Shown here one piece after another: positions 9,254-18,220 of a stretch of DNA of 64,000 bases. The notes under the pieces were generated by a model, which saw only the letters and a list, made by a program, of their open reading frames with translations, made no database searches and was not told where the DNA came from. The first letter of the stretch is position 1. Each line of letters starts with the position of its first letter. The DNA comes from Methanosarcina barkeri MS (GTDB lineage Archaea; Halobacteriota; Methanosarcinia; Methanosarcinales; Methanosarcinaceae): assembly GCF_000970025.1 (NCBI RefSeq), contig NZ_CP009528.1:682001-746000 (forward strand). Reading direction: 5' to 3'. A program made the position numbers and the translations under genes.

Positions 9254-10720
9254 TCATTCTCCCGCGCTTTCGACTCCTACGGCGCTTAGGAACCTTTTCA
9301 CTACGGCTTCATTAACCAGCCTGAGTAACGTCTGACGGTCTTTTGTAGCGCTGAAAACACCAAGGGGTATCTGGGCTCCTGCTGCGTTTGCATGTCCACC
9401 TGCATCTTCGCCGAAAGCCTGGCGCATAACTTCGCCGAGGTTAATTCTGATATCATTGCTTCGTCCGGAGATATATATACGGTCTTCAGTTACTCCAAAG
9501 ACTACGGTTGTGGAGATGCCCTCAAGGCTCAAAAGGTAATCTGCAGCTTGCGGAAGCGTATCCCTATCCCTTATGTTCCCGACATTCGAGAGAAGGTAAC
9601 TTCCTATTACCTGTCGGTTTCTTATGGCCTCCCCAAGTACCTCAAGGGTTTCAGTGGCCATCGAAGGCTGTTCAAGCTGATCCAGGATTCCGTGGTTCGA
9701 AAGGGGGTAAAGGTACGAAGCGGCTGAAAGATCAGCAGGGTCGGTCTTCCTCTTGAAATCCTGGGTGTCAGTTCGGATTCCATAGAGCAGGGCTGTTGCC
9801 AGCGTTTTGGATATATTAATATTGAGCTGCTGCAGGTACTTTGTCATTATAGTAGCTGTTGCTCCGAAGTTAGGTCGGATATCTATGTACTCAGCCTTTA
9901 TTTCGGTTTCTCCTGGGGGGTGATGGTCAATTACAATACCCACAAACGAGTTTGGGGGAACCATGTTGTTAACTCCGGGAATGGAGCAGTCTATCAGGGC
10001 GATTTCGTCGAAGCCTTTGAGACCGTTCTCTTCCATCTTACCGAGGTCGATCCCGAGCAGGTTTACAAAGGCTTTGTTTTCCTGATGCCCTATTCTGCCA
10101 TGGTAGAGGATGCTTGCCTCAACCCCGATGCTCTTTGCAATCTCTTTCAGGGCCAGCCCACTCGAAATAGCATCCGGATCAGGGTTATCGTGGATTACAA
10201 TAGCAAGTTTTTTATCCCTTATTCCCTTCAGCCACCGTGCAAGCCTGTTACCTCTGTGAACCGATTCGGCTCTCTCAAGAGAACGGGAAAGGGAACTTGC
10301 TACAAGCTTGGAAGACATAAAGACATAATCTGCTCCAAGGTCTTCCATTTTTTCCTTATTGATAATATCTGAGGCCCGGGAAAAGAGCTGAACATCAGGG
10401 TTAACTGCCTTTTTGAAATTCTCAATGCCCTTTCTATTAGCTTCGTTATTGGAAGTCAGGAAAAGTATAACAACAACATTCTTAAGGTCAATCTTATCGA
10501 CAAGTTCAGGGTCGGAGATATCGCCTACAATCGCTTCAAATCCTTCCTCCCTGAGAGTCTCAACCTTAGCTTCGTCTTTGTCTACAATAATCACAAGCTT
10601 ATTGCTTTCCCTGAGCTCTTTTGCAAGCGCAAAACCAACACTTCCACTGCCCAGAACAAGGTATCTGGGTTTGACTGTACTTTTAAGATTGCTATCCGCA
10701 TCTTTTGATAAATTAAGCAA
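9254..10720 (-). CDS. DHH-family phosphoesterase with N-terminal TrkA-N (RCK) domain
   Basis: The protein has a Rossmann NAD-binding domain (RYLVLGSGSVGFALAKEL), then a DHH phosphoesterase domain with HDNPDPDAISSG and IDHHPP, and a DHHA1 end with GGHANAAGAQIP. Such proteins hydrolyse phosphodiesters (nano-RNA, pAp or cyclic dinucleotides); the RCK part may sense NAD(H) or another nucleotide. I place the start at a TTG (10718-10720), because GGGAGG lies seven bases upstream and the protein then opens LLNLSKDADSN, giving 488 residues. An in-frame ATG at 10769-10771 would add 17 residues lacking family character. The fusion is characteristic of methanogens; the substrate is unknown. Confidence 0.92.
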   Translation of the reverse strand: MLNLSKDADSNLKSTVKPRYLVLGSGSVGFALAKELRESNKLVIIVDKDEAKVETLREEGFEAIVGDISDPELVDKIDLKNVVVILFLTSNNEANRKGIENFKKAVNPDVQLFSRASDIINKEKMEDLGADYVFMSSKLVASSLSRSLERAESVHRGNRLARWLKGIRDKKLAIVIHDNPDPDAISSGLALKEIAKSIGVEASILYHGRIGHQENKAFVNLLGIDLGKMEENGLKGFDEIALIDCSIPGVNNMVPPNSFVGIVIDHHPPGETEIKAEYIDIRPNFGATATIMTKYLQQLNINISKTLATALLYGIRTDTQDFKRKTDPADLSAASYLYPLSNHGILDQLEQPSMATETLEVLGEAIRNRQVIGSYLLSNVGNIRDRDTLPQAADYLLSLEGISTTVVFGVTEDRIYISGRSNDIRINLGEVMRQAFGEDAGGHANAAGAQIPLGVFSATKDRQTLLRLVNEAVVKRFLSAVGVESAGE

Positions 10721-10804
10721 AAATAGTCCTCCCTGTTTTGTATAAGTCCAGGCACATGTAAAGGAAAGCAAACATTTGATCAGAATCCTGCCTATTCACA
10801 TTTT

Positions 10805-10838
10805 ACTACAGTTAGTTAACTGTAAGGCTAACTGTAGT
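10805..10838. promoter_or_regulatory. Perfect 11-bp inverted repeat upstream of the DHH gene
   Basis: ACTACAGTTAG (10805-10815) and CTAACTGTAGT (10828-10838) are exact complements. A third half-site, TAACTGT, lies between them and can pair with the first arm instead. The element starts about 85 bases upstream of the TTG start of the DHH gene. It could be an operator or a 5' leader structure. A run of T follows on the plus strand, but no plus-strand gene ends there. Nothing else was seen between 10721 and the IS. Confidence 0.5.
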
Positions 10839-11097
10839 TTTTTGACTGTTTTTCTTACTGATTAGACACTCTTATGAAACTGCTTTTATATATCATACTT
10901 TTTAAGAAATAATATTCTTTTTATGGGAAACTCAAAAATTCCAGTATATTATATTGGAATGTAACATTATATTGGAATGTAACATATATACTTAATAACA
11001 TCAAATAGGTTTTCCTCGGTGTAGAAATATAAGAAATAAATTCCCTCAATTGTTCTGGAGATATATAACAATTTCTACTATAATCTATTATAATCTA

Positions 11098-12376
11098 GAG
11101 AATCTCAAATTAGCTTTTAAAATCTCAAATCTAATTTGATACTCACTTTTTTAAAAGTATCTCCCAAACGAATTCTTATCCTCAACTTTATTTTGCATTT
11201 CTGTCAACACCAGTAGTTGATATGCTATGAAACTCAATAGAGAGTAGAGTTTTCTACTCTGATTTCTCACTCTTCTGATATCGAACTTTACTGTACCTTT
11301 AATATGTCCATGTATCTTTTCACATTCAGCTCTCTTTTTATACTGATCATCAAAAGTCTCATCTCTGATATTTTGGTTTCTTAGGTACATTCCTACCTGT
11401 TCTTTCCTTCCAATTTCATATAGAAATCTGAGTTTGTTTTCCATTGGTGCATGAATATCTCCACCGAGTTTCCACTTTTTATTCACCCAGTGATCGATTC
11501 GTTCCTCTTCACCTTCTTGATTGATTACTGCATTTGAAGCGTAGGAAATAATCGGTTTTGCGTTCAGATTATACCAAATATCAGAATGATTGAGGAATGA
11601 ATCATAACCTCCGTCAGCAGAATAAAATTCCAGATTAGCGTTCATGTTCTTTAGAGCCTCAATATGATCGATAAGTTCTGGAGAGTCACCAGAAAGTCCT
11701 TTTGTATGAGTCATGAAAATTGGGTAAGTTCCAACCATTGTAATATGTGCCTTATCCATTTTGCATTCATAATGAGGATTATAATCAGCATGTTTGTCGT
11801 ATCTTGAAGCTTCAAGTGGAGTGGAATCAATTTTTGCTTCCTTTTCCTGAGAAAGTTTGAGAATTTTCTCACCTATAAGCATCATTATCTCATTGACTCC
11901 TTTTTCTCCAAGTCTATACTTCATAAAATGATGAAGGGTTCCACCTGAAGGAAGTTTAATCTGGCCATTTTCATCATAAAAAGAAAGCAGGATAGCTTCT
12001 TCGTCTGTTAAGGAAGAAATGGTTTTATCATATGAGAGTTGCCTGAAACACTTCACAACAAACAGTTTTATCATAGAAGAAACACTGTACTTAAAGTGCC
12101 AACTTTTGTTGGTGTAAAAAGTACGTTCGACGTGCTTTGCAATATCGTCAATGCAAAGAAAGTACAGGAATTGGCAAATTGAAGTACTTTCTCTGCTCAA
12201 ATAATTATCGAAGGAGTCCTCGAAGAGGACTCCTTTGTATAACATACTGTTTTTTGACATGAGAAAGGCATAGAAGGTATTGTTTTAAGTTGCCACTACC
12301 AAACAGAGACAAGTGCTATCAGAGTTAGTGGAAAAAAGAATAAGTTTTTAAGTCAAAATTCTAATTTGAGAGCCTC
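11098..12376 (-). mobile_element. Complete insertion sequence (1279 bp) with terminal inverted repeats and 5-bp target duplication
   Basis: The left end GAGAATCTCAAATTAG (11098-11113) and the reverse complement of the right end (12361-12376, GAGGCTCTCAAATTAG) agree at 14 of 16 positions. The flanks are both ATCTA (11093-11097 and 12377-12381), a perfect 5-bp direct repeat consistent with target duplication. A single transposase gene fills the interior. The intact ends and open frame suggest recent, possibly active, transposition. The family is not certain from reading alone. Confidence 0.88.
11151..12260 (-). CDS. DDE transposase (IS5/IS1182-like)
   Basis: The 369-residue transposase is uninterrupted. 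The N-terminal part (about 50-120) looks like the InsH/DUF772-type DNA-binding domain of IS5/IS1182-like enzymes. Candidate catalytic acids are D145 in KIDSTPLE, D216 in YSADGGYDS, and E312 or E314 in AECEKIHGHIKG near a C-terminal helical region. It occupies nearly all of the element bounded by the inverted repeats. No frameshift is visible, so it should be functional. The subgroup is inferred, not searched. Confidence 0.9.
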   Translation of the reverse strand: MSKNSMLYKGVLFEDSFDNYLSRESTSICQFLYFLCIDDIAKHVERTFYTNKSWHFKYSVSSMIKLFVVKCFRQLSYDKTISSLTDEEAILLSFYDENGQIKLPSGGTLHHFMKYRLGEKGVNEIMMLIGEKILKLSQEKEAKIDSTPLEASRYDKHADYNPHYECKMDKAHITMVGTYPIFMTHTKGLSGDSPELIDHIEALKNMNANLEFYSADGGYDSFLNHSDIWYNLNAKPIISYASNAVINQEGEEERIDHWVNKKWKLGGDIHAPMENKLRFLYEIGRKEQVGMYLRNQNIRDETFDDQYKKRAECEKIHGHIKGTVKFDIRRVRNQSRKLYSLLSFIAYQLLVLTEMQNKVEDKNSFGRYF

Positions 12377-12487
12377 ATCTATAAAGCCAGAGAATTCATA
12401 TGAGTCAGAGAATTCAGGTTTGCAGAAATGATTTGACAGCTCAAATAGGCAAGGAGACCATATAAGATAGTCCGGCAGGTAATAGTT

Positions 12488-13996
12488 ATGAAGTGCATTA
12501 ATTCTTTGAGGATAAAAGCGATAGACCGAAATTGTGAATGCCTTGGGCTTCTACCTGTCCAGTTAATGGAAAATGCAGGGGCCGTTATTGCACAGCACAT
12601 ACGGGAAAGGCTTGAGAGTGGTAGGGTACTTTTTCTCGCAGGCCGGGGAAACAACGGAGGAGACGCTTTTGTCGCGGCCAGACACCTTGCAGGCTCTTCA
12701 GGATACACTGTAAAGGTAATGCTGCTAGGAAAAGCCAGGGATATAAGAACGAAAGAAGCTCTCCATAACTTTTCCCTTCTGAAGTTCAGCCGTGTTGATG
12801 TGCTCGAAATAACGGACTCAAGTCAGCTTGAAACCTCGGCTTCAGAATCGTTTCAGGAAGCTGATCTGCTCGTCGACGCAGTATTCGGAACCGGGATAAG
12901 GGGAAAGCTCAGAGATCCTGAATCAAAGGTTATCGATTTTATAAACCGGGAAGGGAAAGCCGGAAAAACCGTAATCTCAGTTGACATTCCCTCAGGACTT
13001 GACCCTGATAGTGGGGATTTTGAAAAAGCTGTGCATGCAGGGCTTACTGTTACTTTTCACCATATGAAGACCGGGCTTTTGAGCGAGAAGGCAAAAGAAT
13101 ACACTGGCATGATAAAGGTTGCAGACATTGGAATATGTGTCGACGCCGAACAGTACGTTGGTCCCGGAGACCTTATGATGCTGCGCAGGCGGGAGTCCGG
13201 GGAACACAAGGGGGATTCCGGAAAAATCCTCGTTATAGGAGGAGGTCCGTATTCAGGAGCTCCGGCCCTTGCGTCCCTTTCGGCCCTTAAAGCTGGAGCA
13301 GACCTTGTAACCGTAGCAGTTCCAGAACCTGTAGCTGAAATAGTGGCATCATATTCTCCAAACCTTATCGTCCGAAAACTCTCTTCAAATGTCCTCTGCC
13401 CTGAAGATCTTTCAATCCTTATGGACCTTATAAATTCCCATGATGTAGTTGTGATGGGTATGGGGCTCGGGAGAGCGGCAGAAACCTTGGAAGCCATCCG
13501 AAAAATCCTGCCCTTTTGCAGGAAAGCGGTTCTTGATGCCGATGCCCTCTCATCTCTCTCAGGTGCTATTTTTGAAAGCCTTGCGGGCAACTGCGAACTG
13601 ATAGTAACCCCGCATGCCGGAGAATTTGCCCGCCTGAGAAATATGGAAACCCCTGATAGCTTGGAATCTCGTATTAAAGCCGTCAGGGAGTTTTCGGAGG
13701 AAAAAGGGGTTGTAACACTTCTCAAAGGAAAAATCGATATTATCTCGGACGGAAAGCAGACCCTACTGAACAGGACAGGAAACCCGGGCATGACCGTGGG
13801 AGGCACAGGAGATGTCCTTGCAGGACTTACAGGATCGATTTTTTCCAGAAATCCTGCATTCCTCGCGGCAGCCTGTGCTGCGCACGTCAATGGGGCAGCC
13901 GGGGATCTGGCTTTTGAGAAAGCAGGAAATGGACTACTTGCAACGGATGTTCTGGAGAATATTCCTAAAATAATTAAAGCGGCTGAGATTGGATAA
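12488..13996 (+). CDS. nnr: Bifunctional NAD(P)H-hydrate epimerase / dehydratase (Nnr)
   Basis: The 502-residue protein repairs hydrated NAD(P)H. The N-terminal YjeF domain (about 1-210) epimerises the hydrate and shows AGRGNNGGDAFVAARHL and DAVFGTGIRG. The C-terminal ribokinase-like domain (about 225-500) is the ADP- or ATP-dependent dehydratase, with VIGGGPYSGAPALA and NPGMTVGGTGDVLAG. AGGT lies upstream of the ATG. The gene starts 112 bases beyond the IS right end, so the IS insertion lies in its upstream region and could have altered its promoter. Confidence 0.96.
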   Translation: MKCINSLRIKAIDRNCECLGLLPVQLMENAGAVIAQHIRERLESGRVLFLAGRGNNGGDAFVAARHLAGSSGYTVKVMLLGKARDIRTKEALHNFSLLKFSRVDVLEITDSSQLETSASESFQEADLLVDAVFGTGIRGKLRDPESKVIDFINREGKAGKTVISVDIPSGLDPDSGDFEKAVHAGLTVTFHHMKTGLLSEKAKEYTGMIKVADIGICVDAEQYVGPGDLMMLRRRESGEHKGDSGKILVIGGGPYSGAPALASLSALKAGADLVTVAVPEPVAEIVASYSPNLIVRKLSSNVLCPEDLSILMDLINSHDVVVMGMGLGRAAETLEAIRKILPFCRKAVLDADALSSLSGAIFESLAGNCELIVTPHAGEFARLRNMETPDSLESRIKAVREFSEEKGVVTLLKGKIDIISDGKQTLLNRTGNPGMTVGGTGDVLAGLTGSIFSRNPAFLAAACAAHVNGAAGDLAFEKAGNGLLATDVLENIPKIIKAAEIG

Positions 13997-14075
13997 AATA
14001 AGATTGAGTATAAGAGATAGAGTCATGTCTAAGTGTAAAATACTGTAAATTTGCTAAAATGGGGAGACAATTCGT

Positions 14076-14261
14076 ATGGTACATGAAACTGAAAGGAAAA
14101 TCAAGCTGAAAATCGAAAGAAATCGGATAAGAGTTACGATTTTTCACGGGGAAGATGAACAGGTCATAAAACTCAATCTTGAAGAAGCAAGAGGACTTAG
14201 GGAAGAGCTGGATAAAGTAATTGAAGACTATTCACAAAGAAAGCAAATCAGAATCGACTGA
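14076..14261 (+). CDS. Small conserved-looking charged protein, unknown function
   Basis: The 61-residue protein is preceded by a clear GGGGAG ribosome site eight bases from the ATG. It is highly charged, with an N-terminal beta-rich stretch (KIKLKIERNRIRVTIF) and a C-terminal helix (LEEARGLREELDKVIEDYS). No membrane segment or cysteine is present. The fold pattern, beta hairpin then helix, suggests a compact soluble or nucleic-acid-associated protein. It lies 79 bases downstream of nnr on the same strand. No family is recognised. Confidence 0.7.
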   Translation: MVHETERKIKLKIERNRIRVTIFHGEDEQVIKLNLEEARGLREELDKVIEDYSQRKQIRID

Positions 14262-14584
14262 TCCAAGAAAATCTGTGTTGAAATGCCAAAAAAGCATTAG
14301 AATGTCAGAAAAAGGCATCTAAATACTAAAAATACCCTAAAAAATGCTAAAAATACTCTATATGTGCACTGAAATACTAAATATACCCTAAATATACACT
14401 GAAATGCTAAAAATGCCAAAAATATACATCAAAATGCCAAAAATATCAAAAAGGACATCGAAATGCCAAAAATATATGAAAAATATTGAAATTTCATAAA
14501 TAAGCACTGAAATTCTAGAAAAAAGGGAATTGATAGCTAGACTGGATCAAACCAGATAAATCAAGGTTCTAATTCAAGGTTAAT
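14262..14584. repeat. Intergenic region of degenerate AAATGCCAAAAAT-type repeats
   Basis: From about 14280 to 14480 the sequence is a chain of imperfect units of the form GAAATGCCAAAAATAT or GAAATGCTAAAAATA. They have variable spacing and are strongly A-rich on this strand. It looks like a decayed minisatellite. The remainder leads into the moaC ribosome site (AAGGTT). No gene was seen. Confidence 0.6.
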
Positions 14585-15076
14585 ATGTACGAAAAACGTG
14601 GTGGTTTTGTGGAAAAGCAATTTACTCATATTGAGTCCGGCAGAGCACATATGGTAGATATCAGTGAAAAGTGTGAGGTTCCGAGATTGGCGCGGGCTGC
14701 AGGGGAAATTATGCTTTCCGGGGAGACTATAGAGAAGATACGAACCGGAAACGTGGAAAAAGGCAATGTGCTTGCAACTGCGCGGGTTGCTGCCGTGCTT
14801 GCGATTAAAAAGACTCCTGACATAATTCCAATGTGCCATCAGATCCCTATAACTGCCATAGATGTGGATTTTGAGATCGACAAAGGGATGATTTCAGCGG
14901 AGGTAAAAGTCCGGACTGTCGGAAAAACAGGAGTTGAAATGGAAGCCCTCACAGGGGTTTCGGCAGCATTGCTGACGATTTGGGATATGGTGAAATCAGT
15001 GGAAAAAGACGAGAGTGGAAATTATCCACATACTTCAATACAAAATATCAGGGTGCTCGAAAAACTCAAAGGATAA
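14585..15076 (+). CDS. moaC: Cyclic pyranopterin monophosphate synthase MoaC
   Basis: MoaC converts the MoaA product into cyclic pyranopterin monophosphate in molybdopterin synthesis. This is needed for molybdenum or tungsten enzymes such as formylmethanofuran dehydrogenase. The 163-residue protein carries the family motifs MVDISEK, KKTPDIIPMCHQIPIT and MEALTGVSAALLTIWDM. Length is normal (about 160). The annotated ATG follows AAGGTT; a GTG at 14612 (VEKQFTHIE) is an alternative start closer to the family consensus. The prs gene follows on the same strand. Confidence 0.96.
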   Translation: MYEKRGGFVEKQFTHIESGRAHMVDISEKCEVPRLARAAGEIMLSGETIEKIRTGNVEKGNVLATARVAAVLAIKKTPDIIPMCHQIPITAIDVDFEIDKGMISAEVKVRTVGKTGVEMEALTGVSAALLTIWDMVKSVEKDESGNYPHTSIQNIRVLEKLKG

Positions 15077-15152
15077 AGCCCAGGGTAAGCCCTTAAAAAA
15101 TAAGCTTTTTAAAGGATGGGATATATCAAGACCGCAGACTGAGGTATATATC

Positions 15153-16004
15153 TTGAAGATTATAGGTGGACCAGCATCACAATTACTTGCCAGCCGCACT
15201 GCCCGGGCTTTAGGGATAGAGCCTGTACTTTCCGAGTTTAATCGATTTCCTGATGGGGAACTTTATCTCCGAATCGCAGAAGAGACCGAAAACGAGCGTG
15301 TGACCCTTATTCAGAGTACACCCACTGATTCTGATCTTGTTTCCCTGCTCCAGCTTATCGATGCTTGTGAAGGAGCAAAAGAGCTCAATGTCGTGATTCC
15401 TTATATGGGATATGCCAGACAGGACAAGAAGTTCAAGCCTGGAGAGCCAATCAGTGCCCGCGCAATTGCCCGCTGTATCAGAGCTGACCGCGTTTTTACG
15501 ATAAACATCCACGAAAAAAGTGTGCTTGAATACTTCCCTGGCCCTGCGGAAAACCTTGAGGCAGCTAAACTTGTTGGGGACTATATTGCAGGGCTTAACC
15601 TGGAAAATCCACTTATGCTTGCTCCGGATTCGGGAGCTGAAGGGCTTATAAAGAACGTCTCATCAGGGCTGGGCTTTGATTATGATCACTTGGAGAAAAC
15701 GAGACTCAGTGGGGATACAGTTGTAATCAAGACAAAGAATCTCGATGTAACGGGCAGAAATGTTGTCCTCGTAGACGATATGATTGCAACAGGCGGGACG
15801 ATGGCAGAATCTATCAAAATGCTCAGAGCCCAGGGAGCAGCAGATGTTTACATTGCCTGTGTACATCCTGTACTCGCGAGGAACGCCGTTTTAAGGCTCT
15901 TTAATGCGGGCGTAAAGGATATTCTCGGAACCGATACTCTTGAAAAAGCAGAGAGCAGGCTGAGCGTTGCTCCCCTTATTGCAGATGCCCTTAAAGGGCT
16001 CTGA
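15153..16004 (+). CDS. prs: Ribose-phosphate pyrophosphokinase (PRPP synthetase)
   Basis: It makes PRPP from ribose 5-phosphate and ATP for nucleotide, histidine and cofactor synthesis. I choose a TTG start (15153-15155), with GAGGT eight bases upstream, giving the typical N-terminus LKIIGGPASQLLASRTA and 283 residues, the usual archaeal length. An upstream in-frame ATG at 15015 would overlap moaC and add 46 residues without homology character. Motifs include SEFNRFPDGELYLR, PYMGYARQDKKFKPGEPISA and the PRPP loop VVLVDDMIATGGTMAES. It sits 76 bases after moaC and may be co-transcribed. Confidence 0.96.
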   Translation: MKIIGGPASQLLASRTARALGIEPVLSEFNRFPDGELYLRIAEETENERVTLIQSTPTDSDLVSLLQLIDACEGAKELNVVIPYMGYARQDKKFKPGEPISARAIARCIRADRVFTINIHEKSVLEYFPGPAENLEAAKLVGDYIAGLNLENPLMLAPDSGAEGLIKNVSSGLGFDYDHLEKTRLSGDTVVIKTKNLDVTGRNVVLVDDMIATGGTMAESIKMLRAQGAADVYIACVHPVLARNAVLRLFNAGVKDILGTDTLEKAESRLSVAPLIADALKGL

Positions 16005-16064
16005 TACAAATAGTTTAATTTTATTACCGTTAACTATTTTTTATGTTCTGTTGTTTCTAGTATT

Positions 16065-16775
16065 ATGACTCTTCCAGAAGTCTGTCCACTTGATGAAAGT
16101 CAGACATGTAAAGGGCGGGAGTGCCACCTCTTCTGCCTTGAGTGGAGATCAAGAGAACCCATCTGCCTTATAGGTTACAGTATAACAAGTAGAATTAAAT
16201 CCGGAAAAGCTGGACGTAACAGGGATACCTATGCTGAAGATACTTTCCGGAAACTAGGAAGGCAGCCGCTTTCTAAAAGAAAAGATGTCTCTGAAATAGG
16301 AGACTGGACCCCTTCAAGGCTCACAAATAAATCTTCGGAACAATCTGTTGAAAGAAACGAAGAAAGATTTTCAAAGAACCGGCACTTCCAGGAAACAGAT
16401 GTAAAGAAGCCTGACCAGAAGCCTGAGGGAAACCATGATGAAAGGCAAAGATATGCTCCCAGCGATGCTGAGAAAGCTTCTATAAGGCTGGAATCCGGAT
16501 TGAAAATTGAGCCGGTTGAACAGAGCCCGGTTATACATGCAAAAATTGAACCAAAAGTCCAGGAAAAGCCAAAGACCCCGGAAAAAGTCATTTCAAGAGA
16601 TAAGCACACGACGATCTTTGCACCTTTTAATAATGATAAAAAAGATGACTCCTGCCTGCCAGGAAGAGAGGAAAAAGTAATAAAGTCCGCTGAGAATAAA
16701 GAAAAGCGTAAAAAGCTTGATAAAGCAATGGAAATAGACCTTCCTGATACTTATGATGAGGATTTCTGGAGTTAA
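16065..16775 (+). CDS. Hypothetical protein with N-terminal cysteine cluster and disordered charged tail
   Basis: The 236-residue protein has five cysteines in its first 34 residues (C7, C15, C20, C24, C34; local sequence CKGRECHLFCLEW), a possible metal or Fe-S site. Residues from about 55 onward are Lys/Glu/Ser/Pro-rich and low in complexity, predicted disordered, ending in an acidic DLPDTYDEDFWS. No ribosome site precedes the ATG, so it could be leaderless or start elsewhere. It lies 61 bases after prs on the same strand. Function unknown; probably lineage-specific. Confidence 0.65.
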   Translation: MTLPEVCPLDESQTCKGRECHLFCLEWRSREPICLIGYSITSRIKSGKAGRNRDTYAEDTFRKLGRQPLSKRKDVSEIGDWTPSRLTNKSSEQSVERNEERFSKNRHFQETDVKKPDQKPEGNHDERQRYAPSDAEKASIRLESGLKIEPVEQSPVIHAKIEPKVQEKPKTPEKVISRDKHTTIFAPFNNDKKDDSCLPGREEKVIKSAENKEKRKKLDKAMEIDLPDTYDEDFWS

Positions 16776-17104
16776 CCACCTTCAGTCCGAAAATGGCTGT
16801 TTTTCGCTCAATCCTTTTTAAAAAGGCTTGGCAGTTAACAGCCTTCAGCTCGAAGAAATAGCTCAGAAATACAGATAGAAGTTCCGGAAAGGGTTTCTTA
16901 CCCTTGAAGAAAAAATTATATTATCTTTACTCCGGCGTTCCTGAAGTGAACTTTCTTGACTCCTTTATAACCGATTGTTCATGGTTTTAAAGCGTTGGGT
17001 TTTAAGACGTTGATATGATTATAATCCATGAATATCGAAGGAGTTATGGAAAATCAACTGTACTTCTGAGAGAGAATTTTGATATCATAAGATTCTCATT
17101 TTTC

Positions 17105-17200
17105 ATGCTGTTTGACTATGCTGCTTAACTTATGCTGCTTAACTTATGCTGTTTGACTATGCTGCTTAACTTATGCTACTTAACTTATACTGCTTAACTT
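17105..17200. repeat. Seven tandem 13/14-bp repeats upstream of the TPD nuclease gene
   Basis: Units are ATGCTGCTTAACTT (14 bp) and a 13-bp variant ATGCTGTTTGACT, arranged in seven consecutive copies. They end 50 bases before the start codon of the TPD-domain gene, in a 474-base gap (16776-17249) that otherwise shows no gene. Confidence 0.9.
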
Positions 17201-17249
17201 TTATTTTGCGTGCTCGGGAAGGATACAAAAAAGGATATGATGATTCAGG

Positions 17250-18038
17250 ATGGACCGCCAGACATACCAGACAATCTACAGCTCACTGCATGACTTTAAA
17301 GATGTTTTTCGCCTTTCGGAGGAATATTCCAAACCCGTAGGTGTGCTTGCAACAATTCTCAATCAGAAAGTCGTAAAAAAGACTCGGTTCAAACACAGAA
17401 AAGTTTATTCAAGGGAAAACGAACTTTTTTTAAAATGGAAACAGGGACGCACTATTCTTGATCTTGCGGAATACACAGGCTTTCCTCCTACCCTTATGGC
17501 ATCCCTTATTATGAAGAATTGTCAAATTTCCAAGAAAAGTATAAACTGGCTTTTCAAAAATGTGGACTTAATCGAAAACCGCCGTCTTCAAAAGGAAGTC
17601 AAAAAAGCTCTTGATGTCGATCACTTCTTTTCGCCTCATGCCCATGAGATGCAGTGTAAGAAGGGCGAGATGGGAGAAGCACTTATCCAGAAATGGCTTG
17701 ATGATAGGGAAATTCCATATTGTACCGAAGCAGACATTCGGGCCAAGGGAGAAGGCAAGACTCCTGATTTTGTCCTGGAAAATCCTGTATGCATAGACAA
17801 TCTTATGGTCAACTGGATTGAAAGCAAAGCGCTTTTTGGAGACTACTTCGAACACGAGCACTATTCAAAGAAACAGTTTCGGGAATATGCAGAGATTTTC
17901 GGAGAAGGCATGGTTGTCTACTGGTACGGGTATCTCGAAGATCTCCCTTCCGAGGGCTATCTTGTAAAGAACTATAGCTTTTTTGGAGAATATAAAGAGG
18001 AAGTTGATGAGCTATTTAATTATCTGGTATACTGGTGA
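17250..18038 (+). CDS. TPD-domain PD-(D/E)XK nuclease-like protein (CDIN1/C15orf41 family)
   Basis: The 262-residue protein has an N-terminal helix-turn-helix-like part with LDLAEYTGFPPTLMASLIM. The C-terminal domain contains the diagnostic TPDF motif (171-174). Together with E143 (KGEMGEALIQ) and E191-x-K193 (WIESKA) it forms a plausible PD-(D/E)XK active site. The human relative CDIN1 (C15orf41), mutated in congenital dyserythropoietic anaemia type I, shares the TPD domain, and archaeal members resemble Holliday-junction resolvase-type nucleases. It lies convergent with mre11-rad50, which fits a DNA repair or recombination role, though this is inference. Start chosen as ATG at 17250; GGAT elements lie upstream. 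Confidence 0.8.
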   Translation: MDRQTYQTIYSSLHDFKDVFRLSEEYSKPVGVLATILNQKVVKKTRFKHRKVYSRENELFLKWKQGRTILDLAEYTGFPPTLMASLIMKNCQISKKSINWLFKNVDLIENRRLQKEVKKALDVDHFFSPHAHEMQCKKGEMGEALIQKWLDDREIPYCTEADIRAKGEGKTPDFVLENPVCIDNLMVNWIESKALFGDYFEHEHYSKKQFREYAEIFGEGMVVYWYGYLEDLPSEGYLVKNYSFFGEYKEEVDELFNYLVYW

Positions 18039-18220
18039 GTCCTGTTTGAATACGTTTGAGTGCTGATAGAATACATTTGAACCTTGTATGAAATACTTTT
18101 GATACCAGTGCTTCGATTCCAAAATTAATTCCTCATTTCCTAGAAAATACGGGATTTACAGGTCTATTAAAAAGTCAAGTTTTATGAACTTACTTCAAAA
18201 TCGAGTACATCGCAGTACTA

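Noticed and set aside
13057-13890. 277-residue minus-strand frame
   Set aside because: It is antisense to the well-supported nnr gene; its Arg/Ser/Pro-rich composition is typical of a shadow frame.
16814-16827. Palindrome CCTTTTTAAAAAGG after the 16065 gene
   Set aside because: A 14-base AT-rich palindrome without loop or T-run; it can arise by chance.
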